Program-made: the position numbers and the translations under genes
The notes under the pieces: generated by a model
Seen by the model: the letters and a program-made list of their open reading frames with translations, nothing else
Told to the model about the DNA's origin: nothing
The model's database searches: none
Assembly: GCF_022201045.2 (NCBI RefSeq)
Contig: NC_068557.1
Coordinates: 22,979,501 to 23,043,500 of the forward strand
Direction of reading: 5' to 3'
Length of the DNA stretch: 64,000 bases
Source: Citrus sinensis
Taxonomy: Eukaryota; Streptophyta; Magnoliopsida; Sapindales; Rutaceae
In this document: piece by piece, positions 47,833 to 58,379 of the stretch
How the letters are laid out: every line of letters begins with the position of its first letter
Position numbering within the stretch: position 1 is the stretch's first letter

Positions 47833-50800
47833 ATGGGCTCTATCGAGGAAGAAAGACTGCTCTTGGAAGAAGGAAACATTGAGGTTATTTTGATCAATAC
47901 CAGTATCTTCATTCAAATTTAACTTTTAATTTTGAAATGAAAATTTTGACTTTATTACACATCTTTGAGTTTTAGTGAATTTAGGGATTTAGACATTCTG
48001 ATTGTAAGTCAAATTGATATGGTTTATGCATTTAGTTATGGGGTGACATTATTTTTAGTAAATATAGCTTGCTTTATGATGAATCAATTGTATATATTTT
48101 GGTTTTGTCTCGTTATAAGTTATATTTATAATTTTGTGGATTTCTGTACTCGTTTTGAACACAAAGGAATTTTAATTTTAGCTGCTGGATTGTCTGAAAG
48201 CTGTGTGTGAAAGTGAAGTTTTCTCTAAGTGACTATTTTTTAATTGGGCGATGCGTGTTCAGTTTTATTGTACAAGCTCAAATAATGTGAATGTGTAAAG
48301 ATCATACTATTATTGATGCGTCTATATGCTATTCTCTGACTTAGATCAACACATCTTGAAATATAGTGATCAAACATGATCTCAGGTTGCTTTTATTGTG
48401 GGTTGAGCATAGTCTAGTCAATTATTCGCTGGAGGACATCAGTTATAGGAAAATCATCACCTTGAATAGTTGTTAAAAATGAAAAATTTACTGTTTTTAG
48501 TATCATTCATGATTTTTATTCTTTCTTCGTCTGTTTGTTCTTCTAATCTCAAATTATTGAGCATATTAGAATTCTCTGAACTGATTGATGACATTTCATC
48601 ACTCTCTGCTGAGACTTCAATTCTTTTGCCTCCGTTTGTTGTTTCAAAATCTTAAATCTTACGTGCTTATGCTTAAAATCGTCTTTCTTAGTTTGTAGTG
48701 GTATGTGCAGTATGATATAAATGCATCATCTCAACGAGCTGTGATGAGAGTTCTTAGATTATGTTCTGCCTCCAAGATTTTTTTTTGGGAGAGACAGATG
48801 GAAAATTGATGAAGTTGTTCAATTTTCTCCCTCAGTTGATGATGTCTAGGCTGCAAATAGTGGCTTACAAGGATCATCTTTGTTATTTATGAACTGCAAG
48901 GTTGGGTACGGTGGTACTGAATAAATGATTACCTTTAATGAATGAAAATTAGATTGGGTAATCCTTAAGTGATTACCTACCAATTTCACCCTTCCATGTG
49001 TGAAAGACAAATGAATAGAGGTTTTGCCTTCACTTTGTATATATTCATTTCTTTATTGGTGAGATGCAGATGACAAACTGTCATCAGTCATCATCTTGCC
49101 ATAATCCTTCAAATGAAAGGTTCACTGGCATGTAATTACCTTGAGACAGATTTGTTATTATTTCAGTTCTGATTGCAAAATCTATCTGCATGTTTTTTCT
49201 TTAAGTGAAGGCTTCTTTCCCATGGGTAGTTAGAAGATTATTACTATTTGTAGTTGAAATGTACTAAGAAGTTATATATGACTTTTTAAGTTTTGTATTC
49301 GTGTCAACAAAAAGTAATGACAAAAAGTAAAACAACTTTTTATTCTTTTATTTTCGCTGAATAAATGCCTTTTCACTTTTCCTTTTCCTTTTTTATTGTT
49401 TGTTTATTTATTTCTTTTTTGTGCATCTATTTTCCTCAAAATTGTTCACTTTCTCCTCCACTTCTCTCTATCTCTCTTGATATACTGCCTTGGAGATTGG
49501 TATCTTTTTGTCTTATATGATCTTTTATGTTACTTCTTTAGAATAAAAGCAGTGGACTGTACACAGGAGATGGCTCTGTAGACATTAGTGGGAAGCCTGT
49601 TCTGAAGCAGAACACTGGAAATTGGAGAGCATGCCCCTTCATTTTGGGTAATTTAGGATTCTTTTCCCTTGTTCTTTTTATTAAATATTCTTATTTATGA
49701 CGGTTGTAATCTGAAATGCAGGTACTGAGTGTTGTGAACGCTTGGCCTACTATGGAATCGCAACTAATCTTGTTTCTTATCTTACCCACAAACTACACGA
49801 AGGAAATGTGTCTGCTGCAAGAAATGTTACCACCTGGCAAGGCACTTGCTATCTTACACCTCTTATTGGAGCTGTCTTAGCTGATGCTTACTGGGGAAGA
49901 TATTGGACAATTGCTGCTTTCTCCACAATTTACTTCATTGTAATTTATCTCTCTTTATTGGCAATGGTTTCTTTTCTCCTCATTTCCTTTCCACATTTGC
50001 TTGAGGCCGTCAGTGACATGAAGTTTTAATTGGTTTAGGGAATGTGCACATTGACTCTCTCAGCCTCAATTCCTGCTCTAAAGCCGGCTGAATGTGTGGG
50101 TGCTTTATGCCCTTCGGCTACTCCAGCTCAGTATGCTGTATTCTTCTTTGGGCTTTATCTGATTGCGCTAGGGACTGGTGGGATTAAACCATGTGTTTCA
50201 TCCTTCGGGGCAGATCAGTTTGATGATACTGATTCCAACGAAAGAGTAAAGAAGGGATCCTTCTTCAACTGGTTTTATTTTTCTATCAACATTGGTGCCC
50301 TGATATCAAGTAGTCTTATTGTATGGATCCAAGACAATGCTGGGTGGGGACTAGGATTTGGAATTCCTGCATTGTTTATGGGCTTTGCCATTGCAAGTTT
50401 CTTTTCAGGAACTTCACTCTACAGATTTCAAAGGCCAGGGGGAAGCCCCATTACAAGAATGTGTCAGGTTTTGGTTGCTTCATTCCGTAAATGGAATTTG
50501 GAAGTACCTAATGACAGTACTCTTCTGTATGAAACTCAAGACAAAGCCTCAGCCATTGAAGGTAGCCGGAAGATAGAGCACAGCGATGAACTTAGGTAAA
50601 GTTTCTTTTTCTATACTTCTACATTCTGTGTGCTTCATTCCCCACCCCCACCTTTTTTGGGTTGAACCGTCAGCGGATAATTTTCTCTTCACAAAAGCTT
50701 ATTAGCTAGTTTTGAAATGGAACATCACGATACTAAGTTTGGGGGGGTGTTATGACATCCACAAATTTAGTTCTTGGCATTTTGACACAAGATAGTCAAA

Positions 50801-52441
50801 TTAATGGGGATAAGTAACTGACAAAGGAAAATTTTATGGATTCATTTGATGTAATGCTGAGTATATTGAATAAACTAATCGAATTTATGTGTGAAGATGA
50901 CTGGGGCTATTGAATATCATCTGAAAGGATGATAGAACATTGAATTTCCTAACCATATTAAAATCGAGTTCCTACTCCAGGTTTTTCCCTTGGTTGCTTA
51001 AGCTTATATTTTGAGGGCAATTTGTCCACCTCATAGACATTGCCATGTTTAGATGAAAAATGTTAATTGCAGAATTTTCTCGTGTATATCCTCTTTTTGT
51101 TATGTATATCAACGCCTAATTATTATCTGGCCACTTCATGTCTAGCGTATCTTTGTGTCTGGGTATCCTCCTCACTCGTTCTTGTCTTAAACTGGAAGTC
51201 TTATTCTATGTTTGGGATTCTATCTCTGACATGTAGTTTTTTAGTATGGCAGTATTTATCACTGGCTGGATATGGATGCACAATGTGGTTTTCCATGCTC
51301 ATTTTAGATAATGTTTTCCTAGGAATTATGCTAATTACAGTATGCAATTTGGGATTATGTTCTGTGTTTGTTGTCCCATGTTTCTTGGATGTTGGACTGA
51401 GGAAATATACAGTCTTCTTGCATCTTATCTTTTAGAATTTATCATTAATAAGAATTCCTTTTTTCTTTTCTGTTTGCATATGGTAATGCTATTTAATTCC
51501 TGTAATCACTTCAGTCTATAGGGGGGAAGTTTCAACTAACAGTTTCCTGAAATTTCGTATGCAATAAATCTTTGCTCCCAGAAAAAGAAGCAGAGTATCT
51601 AATAGCCACTTTTCGCAGGTGCCTTGACAAAGCTGCTGTAGTTTCAGATGCTGAGATCAAAAGTGGTGATTTCTCCAATCCTTGGATTCTTTGCACTGTA
51701 ACTCAGGTGGAGGAACTAAAAATTTTGATCCGAATGTTTCCTATCTGGGCTACTGGAATTGTCTTTTCTGCTGTATATGCCCAAATGTCTACATTGTTTG
51801 TGGAACAAGGGATGGTGATGGACACGTCTATTGGTTCTTTCACCATTCCTCCTGCCTCTCTCTCAAGTTTTGATGTTATCAGTGTTATTTTCTGGGTACC
51901 TATATATGATAAGATCATTGTCCCAATAGCAAGGAAGTTCACAGGCAAGGAGAGGGGTTTCTCAGAGTTGCAGCGAATGGGAATTGGCCTCTTTCTGTCA
52001 GTTCTCTGCATGTCTGCTGCTGCTGTGGTTGAGATCAATAGATTGCGTCTTGCAAGAGAGCTTGAGCTTGTTGACCAAAATGTTTCTGTGCCAATTAGCA
52101 TCTTTTGGCAAATACCACAGTATTTCTTGTTGGGTGCGGCAGAAGTATGTACATTCATTGGACAGCTTGAGTTCTTCTATGACCAATCTCCAGATGCGAT
52201 GCGGAGCTTGTGCAGTGCGTTATCTCTTCTGACGACAGCGTTAGGCAATTACCTTAGTTCTTTCATTCTGACAGTGGTAACTTATTTCACAACTGCTGGA
52301 GGGAAAACTGGATGGATTCCAGATAACTTGAATAAGGGTCATCTTGATTATTTTTTCTGGCTTCTAGCTGGACTCAGCATTTTTAATATGTTGTTGTATG
52401 TTGTCTGTGCCAAAAAGTACAAGCAGAAGAAGGCCGGTTAA
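47833..52441 (+). CDS. NPF8.3/PTR2-like di-/tripeptide transporter
   Basis: Five exons, 47833-47883, 49542-49647, 49722-49939, 50039-50595 and 51619-52441, all GT/AG and in phase, give 584 residues starting [17 protein letters not shown]. It matches the Arabidopsis PTR2 (NPF8.3) type along its length: [24 protein letters not shown] (55-66, holding the ExxER proton-coupling motif), [61 protein letters not shown], the central cytosolic loop [52 protein letters not shown] and the end [13 protein letters not shown]. Twelve membrane helices are expected. These carriers move di- and tripeptides with protons, at the tonoplast or plasma membrane; nitrate transport is unlikely in subfamily 8. The first intron is 1.66 kb. 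A broken partial copy of the 5' end lies at 42600-43800. Confidence 0.95.
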
Positions 52442-54400
52442 TTTTATTACAAGAAGACGCAGTAGCCACTTCTCCAAATGGTTTTGTACATAAAATCTGC
52501 AGCTTCACAGCCACCAAATCTCCTTAAAGTTCCAAGAACAATGTTTGTAAAATAATATGAATTTATTTTCTTAATAATAACTGCTTGTATTTATTTATTA
52601 GGAATTTAAGTTCTCTTTTATCATTGGTTCTGATTTAGAGTTAGTATCATTTTCATGAAAGCAGCTGGTCATTTTTGTGATCTGAGTTTGCAGGATTAAT
52701 TACGTCAGCATGAACCAGTCCCTCAAAACAGGGGTGGGCATTAATCGGCTCAGTTCGGTTTTGTTCAAAAATCAAACTGAATTGAACCTGATTGGATCAA
52801 GAAGTTATGAACCGGATATGAACCGAAGTGAGGAATAGAATTGAATTATTACAGTTCGGTTTGGTTTGGTTTTATATGATCTTTTGGTTTACGAAATTTA
52901 ATCTTTTTTCTTTTATATTAGCTAAATTTTTATACCTTTCACCTAAATTTATTTATTTTTAGTCCAATCTAATTGTAATCTCCAATTTAATTGTAATCTC
53001 TAATCATTCATATTTTATACAAAAATATTAATGTATATAGAAATTGAACTCTTTTCAATTTTAATACTGAATCAATTGGTTTTTGGTTTAGTTTGGTTCA
53101 AATAAAAAACCAATCGGTTCACATTTTTTGTATCATTCTGTTCTTATAAAATTAATCCCAAAAATTATGTCCAATAACAAAATGTTTGTTGTGCTTAATA
53201 TTTTAAGTTTCATGTATATTTGTCCTAATTCTGCCATTTATTCGAGTAGTCTTTTATTTGCTAAATTATGAGGCTTACGTTTTTTTAAATCCTATTGTAG
53301 ATGTTATGCGAGTAATATTTGTTCTATTTTTTCTCTTACCCTTTGTTTGGCAAGCTATTGTAAGTTTTCAATTCGATCTTTAATATTGTGCTAGAAAAAT
53401 TCATGATTTATTCAAGTGGAAAAAAAATTTAACAATTAATAAATAAGAGCATATGAGTTTACAATACGAACAAATCCCCACCTCAATTCAAACAATGAAA
53501 TTCTTGGGAACCGCGATCCATTTTGATCCTCCTATTTGTTATTTGTTGATTATGATCTTTTTTCACCAAAATCATCTTATATTAGAGCCAAACAATGTTA
53601 AATTCTAATCGTGTGAATTTAATTTCTGAAAATAATTTTCTATTCGGAGAATCAAATTCCAACAATGCCCTACCCTCAACTATTCTCTACAATTTTGAAT
53701 AAAGCTTAAAAATTAAAATATACATTACAACATTCAAACATGTACCTTTGGAGAATAGGATGTGGTTATGACTTATTGTTTACTTGTATTTTTATGTTTA
53801 TTTACTAAACTTATAAATATTTGTTTAGTCTTTATATTTTAATTTAAGTGCTCATTTAGTCCTCATATTTAAAAAAAATCTCAAAACACCACTATAATTA
53901 AATATATTACATTCTTACTCTTATTTTTTTTCTTTCCTTTTATAATAATACATTTCCAATAATATTGACATTAATTTATTTATTTATAAAAAATTAATTA
54001 GCAAATTAAACAATAAATATCAATGTAAAGAACTAATATTTTTTGTACATATGCAACAATCTTACTAATAATTATTTTATAAAAAATTATTTAACATATT
54101 AATCAAAAAAGTAAAATATATGCAACAATCACAAAACTAATAATTATTTTATAAAAAATTATTTAACATACCAATCACGATTCAAATAATTGAATCGTGA
54201 TTGGTTTATTTTAAATAAGCTTTACCAAATTTGGTTATAGAATTCTTTGGAGCATTCAATGATCAAACAAATTTGAACGCGGTTGGTCAATTTTATGTTT
54301 GATATGGTACTTTGCGTTGTTATCTAAGAAATCACTCCGGCTTAGCTATTTTAAAGCCGATATTTAATAGCGCTTTGGACCAGTAGTCCGCATCCTCGAG
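52442..54400. other. AT-rich spacer with a GGTTTGGTT-rich transposon relic
   Basis: Begins with the transporter 3' UTR. 52730-53130 has AGGGGTGGGCATTAATCGG then repeated TTCGGTTTGGTTT phrases, the look of hAT-type or MITE relics that begin with GGGGTGGGC in plants. The opposite end with the inverted copy was not found. 53200-54050 is AT-rich with nothing recognised. Confidence 0.45.
54050..54204. repeat. Tandem duplication (~75 bp) and a perfect 15-bp hairpin
   Basis: ATGCAACAATC, then TAATAATTATTTTATAAAAA, then ATTATTTAACAT appears twice, at about 54050-54098 and 54119-54170. The second copy runs into CCAATCACGATTCAA, four bases, and its perfect reverse complement (54171-54204). The hairpin could be a terminus of an unrecognised small element. 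Confidence 0.8.
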
Positions 54401-55047
54401 TGTCCAGCTTATATACCAAAATCAATTATCTCTTTACCAAATAGAATTAAGTTGCTTTAAACGTGATTGATTCTTTTTATTGGGCTATTACCAGATTTAG
54501 ATTAGATACTTTTAAAGGCTTGGGTACATACACAGTACTAAATCCGGATCCCGAAAATGGTGCTCTGAAGGAATGGAGGGAGAAGAGAAGATTTACAACT
54601 GAGGATCGAGATCCGGTCTCTTTGCCTCAGAGGAACGTACAAATTTTATGGCAGATCTGATAAAGACCAGTCTGCAAGCATGCTTTGAAAAGAAAAGTGC
54701 TTTTAAAAATAAATTGCTGGAATTTAAATGTGCATAAAATTAAATTGCAGAAAAGTAAATTGCAGAAATTTAAAGTACATGGAATTGAAATGGCTTTAAA
54801 TAAAATTATAAGTGCTTTAATGAAACTAAAAACGGAATGCTTACATTGATTGCTTTTCTTTGTAAAGAAGAAAGGGAAATTATGAGAAATTAATCTGAAG
54901 ACAGGAGAAATTCCTTTTTGTCTTCGGATTCCAGATTCCTATTCCCAGAGAGAGAGAGAGAGTTTTAGAGAGAAGGAAGAGAAGTAGAGAGAGAAGCTCT
55001 GAAAAATGAGAAATGAAAAACCTGAGGAGTCTGAGTCTTCCTCTCGG

Positions 55048-55157
55048 TTTTTATACAAAAATCTTTAAACTGTTCACTGTAGCGGGATTTTAAGTGCACA
55101 GTAACATCTGAAAATCTGCACTGTTCACTGTAGCGGAATTTTAAGTGCACAGTGACA
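55048..55157 (-). promoter_or_regulatory. Minus-strand promoter with duplicated 37-bp boxes
   Basis: Reading the minus strand: a box at 55157-55121 and another at 55106-55070 differ at only two or three bases (plus-strand form CTGTTCACTGTAGCGG then ATTTTAAGTGCACAGT), and a TATA box TATAAAAA follows at 55055-55048. Each box itself contains near-inverted ends (ACTGTG / CACTGT). The leader after the TATA is CT-rich. Confidence 0.6.
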
Positions 55158-55322
55158 ATTGGATCGTATCTTTGAATAGTAGATGCTTTGTACAAATACT
55201 GAAATACAGACTGACATATAATACGGGTGAAGAGACATGTGCGCTCTCACTTGTGTCCAGGGGACCACCCGAAACTAGAATAAAAATTATTTTACTTTTT
55301 TTTAAAGTAAATAATCAAATAA

Positions 55323-56618
55323 TTATTTACAATGCTTTACTGGAGAGAAAATGCCGAAACAATCATCTTCGTTTTCGTCTCCAAGGGAAATGAATGGCTC
55401 TTCGTCTTCATCATCGTCTTCATCTTCAGTGGAATCTGCAACAGAGGATTTTGATCTTGAGGCGAGAAGCTGTTCCATGGCTTTAAAATATTCATCTTCA
55501 GTTTTGGCTCTTGCCAATAGAGACTGGGCTTTGGATTTTTGGGTCAGGAAGGTTTGTTGGGCTTTAAAGGCTTCTAGGGTTGGTTGTAGGAGGCTTTTAG
55601 AGGAGAGCCAATCTTTGATCATGTCAACAGTCAATTTGGACTGTTCATCAAATTTTGACCACCATTTGACTTTGAAGGTTCTTTGAAGGATGACTTGGGA
55701 CTCATGGGTATGAAATCAGAGGTTCCACATCCAAACCCATGGTAGGAAGAAGTTTGTACAAAAACAGAGAAATTGGGGAAATCTTTTCTCTGAGTCAGAA
55801 GGATTATAATGGGTTTTAAAGAGGTTTAAACAATTTGTAGCATTTGGAGTTAGGATTTGAGATATTGGTCCGAAGAAGTTCCACCAATGATGAAACCAAT
55901 TAGGTAGGCTTTGGACGGTTATTTTTGAATTAAAGAAAAATAACCAAGAATGAGATTTTTTAGGGTTTTGGATAAAAAAGGTGTTATACCAGGCTTGTTG
56001 GTAATCCCAGTAGGAAAAAGTCCGACAATGTGGTAAACGGGTCTCAAAATTTAAAGGAAAGGTTTTGAAATTGTGGAGTAGATCACCCTACTGGTTTGGG
56101 CTCAAAACTTTTAAGATTGTGGCCGTGGAATAAGCCGGCTCAAAATGGGTTTTATCAAGAAAGAAATGCTTGAATTTAACGGATTCAGTTATTTCTAAAA
56201 TGCTTGGATAGTAAGACTGGGGTTTTGTCAAATACCATGGTTTGAAAAACCAGCCTTTGGGAAAAAACTTTGAAATGCTTTGAAAAGGATCAGTATGATA
56301 AAATCCATCTTCCATAGAAAGAATGTTTTGAAAATGGGTTTTATCGAACCAATCAGAGGTTTTCTTTGAAGGTGTTGGCTAGGAAAGCACAATTTGGGAA
56401 GATGAGCTTTCAGCAGACACAACAATATTTTGAGAAGAGGGTTTATTAATTTCTTTTTTAGGAGAAGTTTGGCTTTGAGAAAGGTTTTGTAGGGCGAGCA
56501 TGAGCTCTGGAGATTTTGTAATGGAACTCATCCATTGCTTTACTTGGTCATCAGAAGAAATAGATTTGTATTGGGCTCCATGTTCTTCAACCATTTCTAT
56601 CCAAGATTTAATGGGCAT
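55323..56618 (-). pseudogene. Broken frame of an unrecognised element protein
   Basis: Three open blocks on the minus strand (56618-56379, 56315-56088, 55634-55323) share one frame, so they are remains of a single ~430-codon frame. It is interrupted by stops at 56379-56381 and 56088-56090 and at least one more before 55634. Recognisable traits: an N-terminal block MPIKSWIEMVEEHGAQYKSI, an aromatic and proline-rich middle (GWFFKPWYLTKPQSYYPSIL), a helical block rich in Gln/Lys/Ala (EAFKAQQTFLTQKSKAQSLL) and an acidic C-terminus (EDEDDDEDEEPF). I know no domain for it with certainty. Similar proteins seem to occur beside plant retroelement or caulimovirus-like polyproteins, but that is memory, not proof. 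It could be a capsid-like or accessory protein. Confidence 0.6.
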
Positions 56619-56620
56619 GG

Positions 56621-58003
56621 TGTTGAGTGTTAGAAAATGCATATTTATAAAGGAGAAAACCGTCATTTTACATTTCAAGTCTTACTAACAACCCTTACTT
56701 TTATGTATTTAACATTCTTATGATTTAATTACGTGTGTTTTATTTTAATTAAGTAATTTATGTATTTTAGGGGCATTATAGTCATTTCACAATAAAGGAG
56801 AGATCAGACGGCAAAACGGACATCACTTTTGAACTCAGGACGGTCGAAAACCTTAGGAGGAGCATAAAAGGAAAAATGGCACTATTCACATGTACGGTAC
56901 TATTCACGTGTACGATACTGTATACGTTACTGTTCACGACACTGTTCACATAGACGGATGATGACGTGGCATTGACCGATGATGTGGCATTGACTGATGA
57001 GGTGTCACGATCCTGTTGGACTAAAATTCTTATGTACTGTTGATGGTGACGTGGCAGCATATCAGTGGACGAAAAATCTCGCGTACGGTGCATGCATCAC
57101 ACAGGATTATTTTCAACCAAACCGCGTTACTGTTCATCCGGGTCAAACCGCGTTACTGTTCAAAGTCGGGTCAAACCGTGTTACTGTTCATCCGCGTGGT
57201 CAAACCGTGGACTGTTGACTGATGACGTGGCGCAATCCTGAGCGTCCAAACTGTTTTTAATCCGATGGCCATGATTTACTCCATGTATCTATAAAAAGGG
57301 GGCCTCCCCCCCCTAATTGGATATCTCTGAATCCATTTTTGGGATCCATTTTCTGTAATTCCCTCTCCATCTTGTATTTTCTTCGTATTTTAATAAATTT
57401 CCATTTTGCCCCTAGTTCAATTATGAGTGGCTAATTTTCTTTCAAGCTTGGGTTGAAGGTGAAGTCTCAACATGTGTCATGGGCTTAATTTGGTAAATTT
57501 ATTTTCTCTTCCCCTCTAGTTTTTGTGGATGTTTTGACTTCTCGTCGACAAATAATACTAATCTTGTCTAGTACCGCCTTGGTTACACCGGCCCTCTAGT
57601 ACAAGGTTATTATTATTTGGCACGATAAGCCCTTAGCACCATATTGATTAGAGCGTGGTTCATGAGGTGTGGATTCCCCCCTCATGATTTAATTGGCATT
57701 AATACGGATTATTTAGCCCATGATGCATGTTGATACGGATCCAGATACCCAAGTACGTCATTTCAATAGAATTATCTTCAATTTATTCTCGCCATTGCAA
57801 TTCCAATTTTAGAATTTATTCTCGCCATTTTAATTTAAGTTTTAGCATATACCAAATCATTTCCACCATAAATCCAACAACCCATTTACAAAATTAATTC
57901 TACACAATTAAAATCCACCTCCTCGTGGGATCGACACTCGTCACCATAGATCTATACTACAATAGATTCGTGCGCTTGCGAGTACATTAAAATTTGCACA
58001 ACA
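56621..58003 (+). repeat. 5' LTR of the Athila-type element
   Basis: 1383 bp, starts TGTTGAGTG and ends CACAACA. TATA box CTATAAAAAGGGGG begins at 57290, so transcription should start about 30 bases on, just after a C-run. AATAAATTTCC near 57391 is a possible polyadenylation signal. About three 26-bp repeat units lie at 57117-57210. The rest is almost identical to the solo LTR 26259-27720. Confidence 0.95.
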
Positions 58004-58009
58004 AGTTTT

Positions 58010-58027
58010 TGGCGCCGTTGCCGGGGA
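58010..58027 (+). other. Primer binding site for tRNA-Asp
   Basis: TGGCGCCGTTGCCGGGGA, six bases after the LTR end, is complementary over 18 bases to the 3' end of plant tRNA-Asp(GUC) including CCA, as I recall that tRNA. Athila-group elements commonly use this tRNA. Confidence 0.85.
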
Positions 58028-58379
58028 GGTAAGTAATTTTAATTCATAGAATTAATTTTTGTGAATAATTTCTTTTATTTGTTTTCTTGTATTTTTTTTA
58101 TTAAAAAAAAAAAAGAAAAAAGTGAATCTACATTTAAAGGTTAGTATTTCTTTTCTTTTTCTCTTTTTTAAAATTCTGTAATTTAATTTTCAATTGAATT
58201 TTTTTTGTTGTTGTTTAACTTATTAATTTATTTTTAGTTAATTTAATTTCACGTATTTGTTTTTGTGTATTTTTATAGAAAGGTTTTAATAGCGCAATAA
58301 GGTTAGTATCATAATTTCTCCCTCTTCTTTATTTTTATTTGTTTTGTTCCCATCTTTATTTTTATTTTATTTATTTTGC

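Larger units (their letters stand above)
54400..56620 (-). mobile_element. Unrecognised retroelement-like (possibly endogenous viral) segment, 3' part
   Basis: A minus-strand unit: a long broken reading frame (56618 to 55323), an AT-rich gap, a promoter with two 37-bp boxes upstream of a TATA box, and then leader-like sequence with a CT/GA repeat (54949-54962) running to about 54400. A coding end followed by a promoter is what one sees at an LTR retrotransposon's 3' end or in the intergenic region of an integrated pararetrovirus. No RT, protease or primer site is within this part, so I cannot place it. The Athila element begins exactly two bases before its ATG-like position, so the rest of the unit should lie beyond the Athila 3' LTR. 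Edges at 54400 are approximate. Confidence 0.45.

Noticed and set aside
51703..52158. 151-residue minus-strand open frame.
   Set aside because: Antisense to the last exon of the peptide transporter, with no recognisable features.
54400..56620. Firm identification of the minus-strand unit as an endogenous caulimovirus.
   Set aside because: No reverse transcriptase, movement protein or tRNA-Met primer site is visible in this part; the resemblance rests on memory and layout only.
58344..58379. Upstream extension of the Athila Gag-Pol frame by 12 codons.
   Set aside because: It starts with TTG in a T-rich leader; the first ATG is at 58380.
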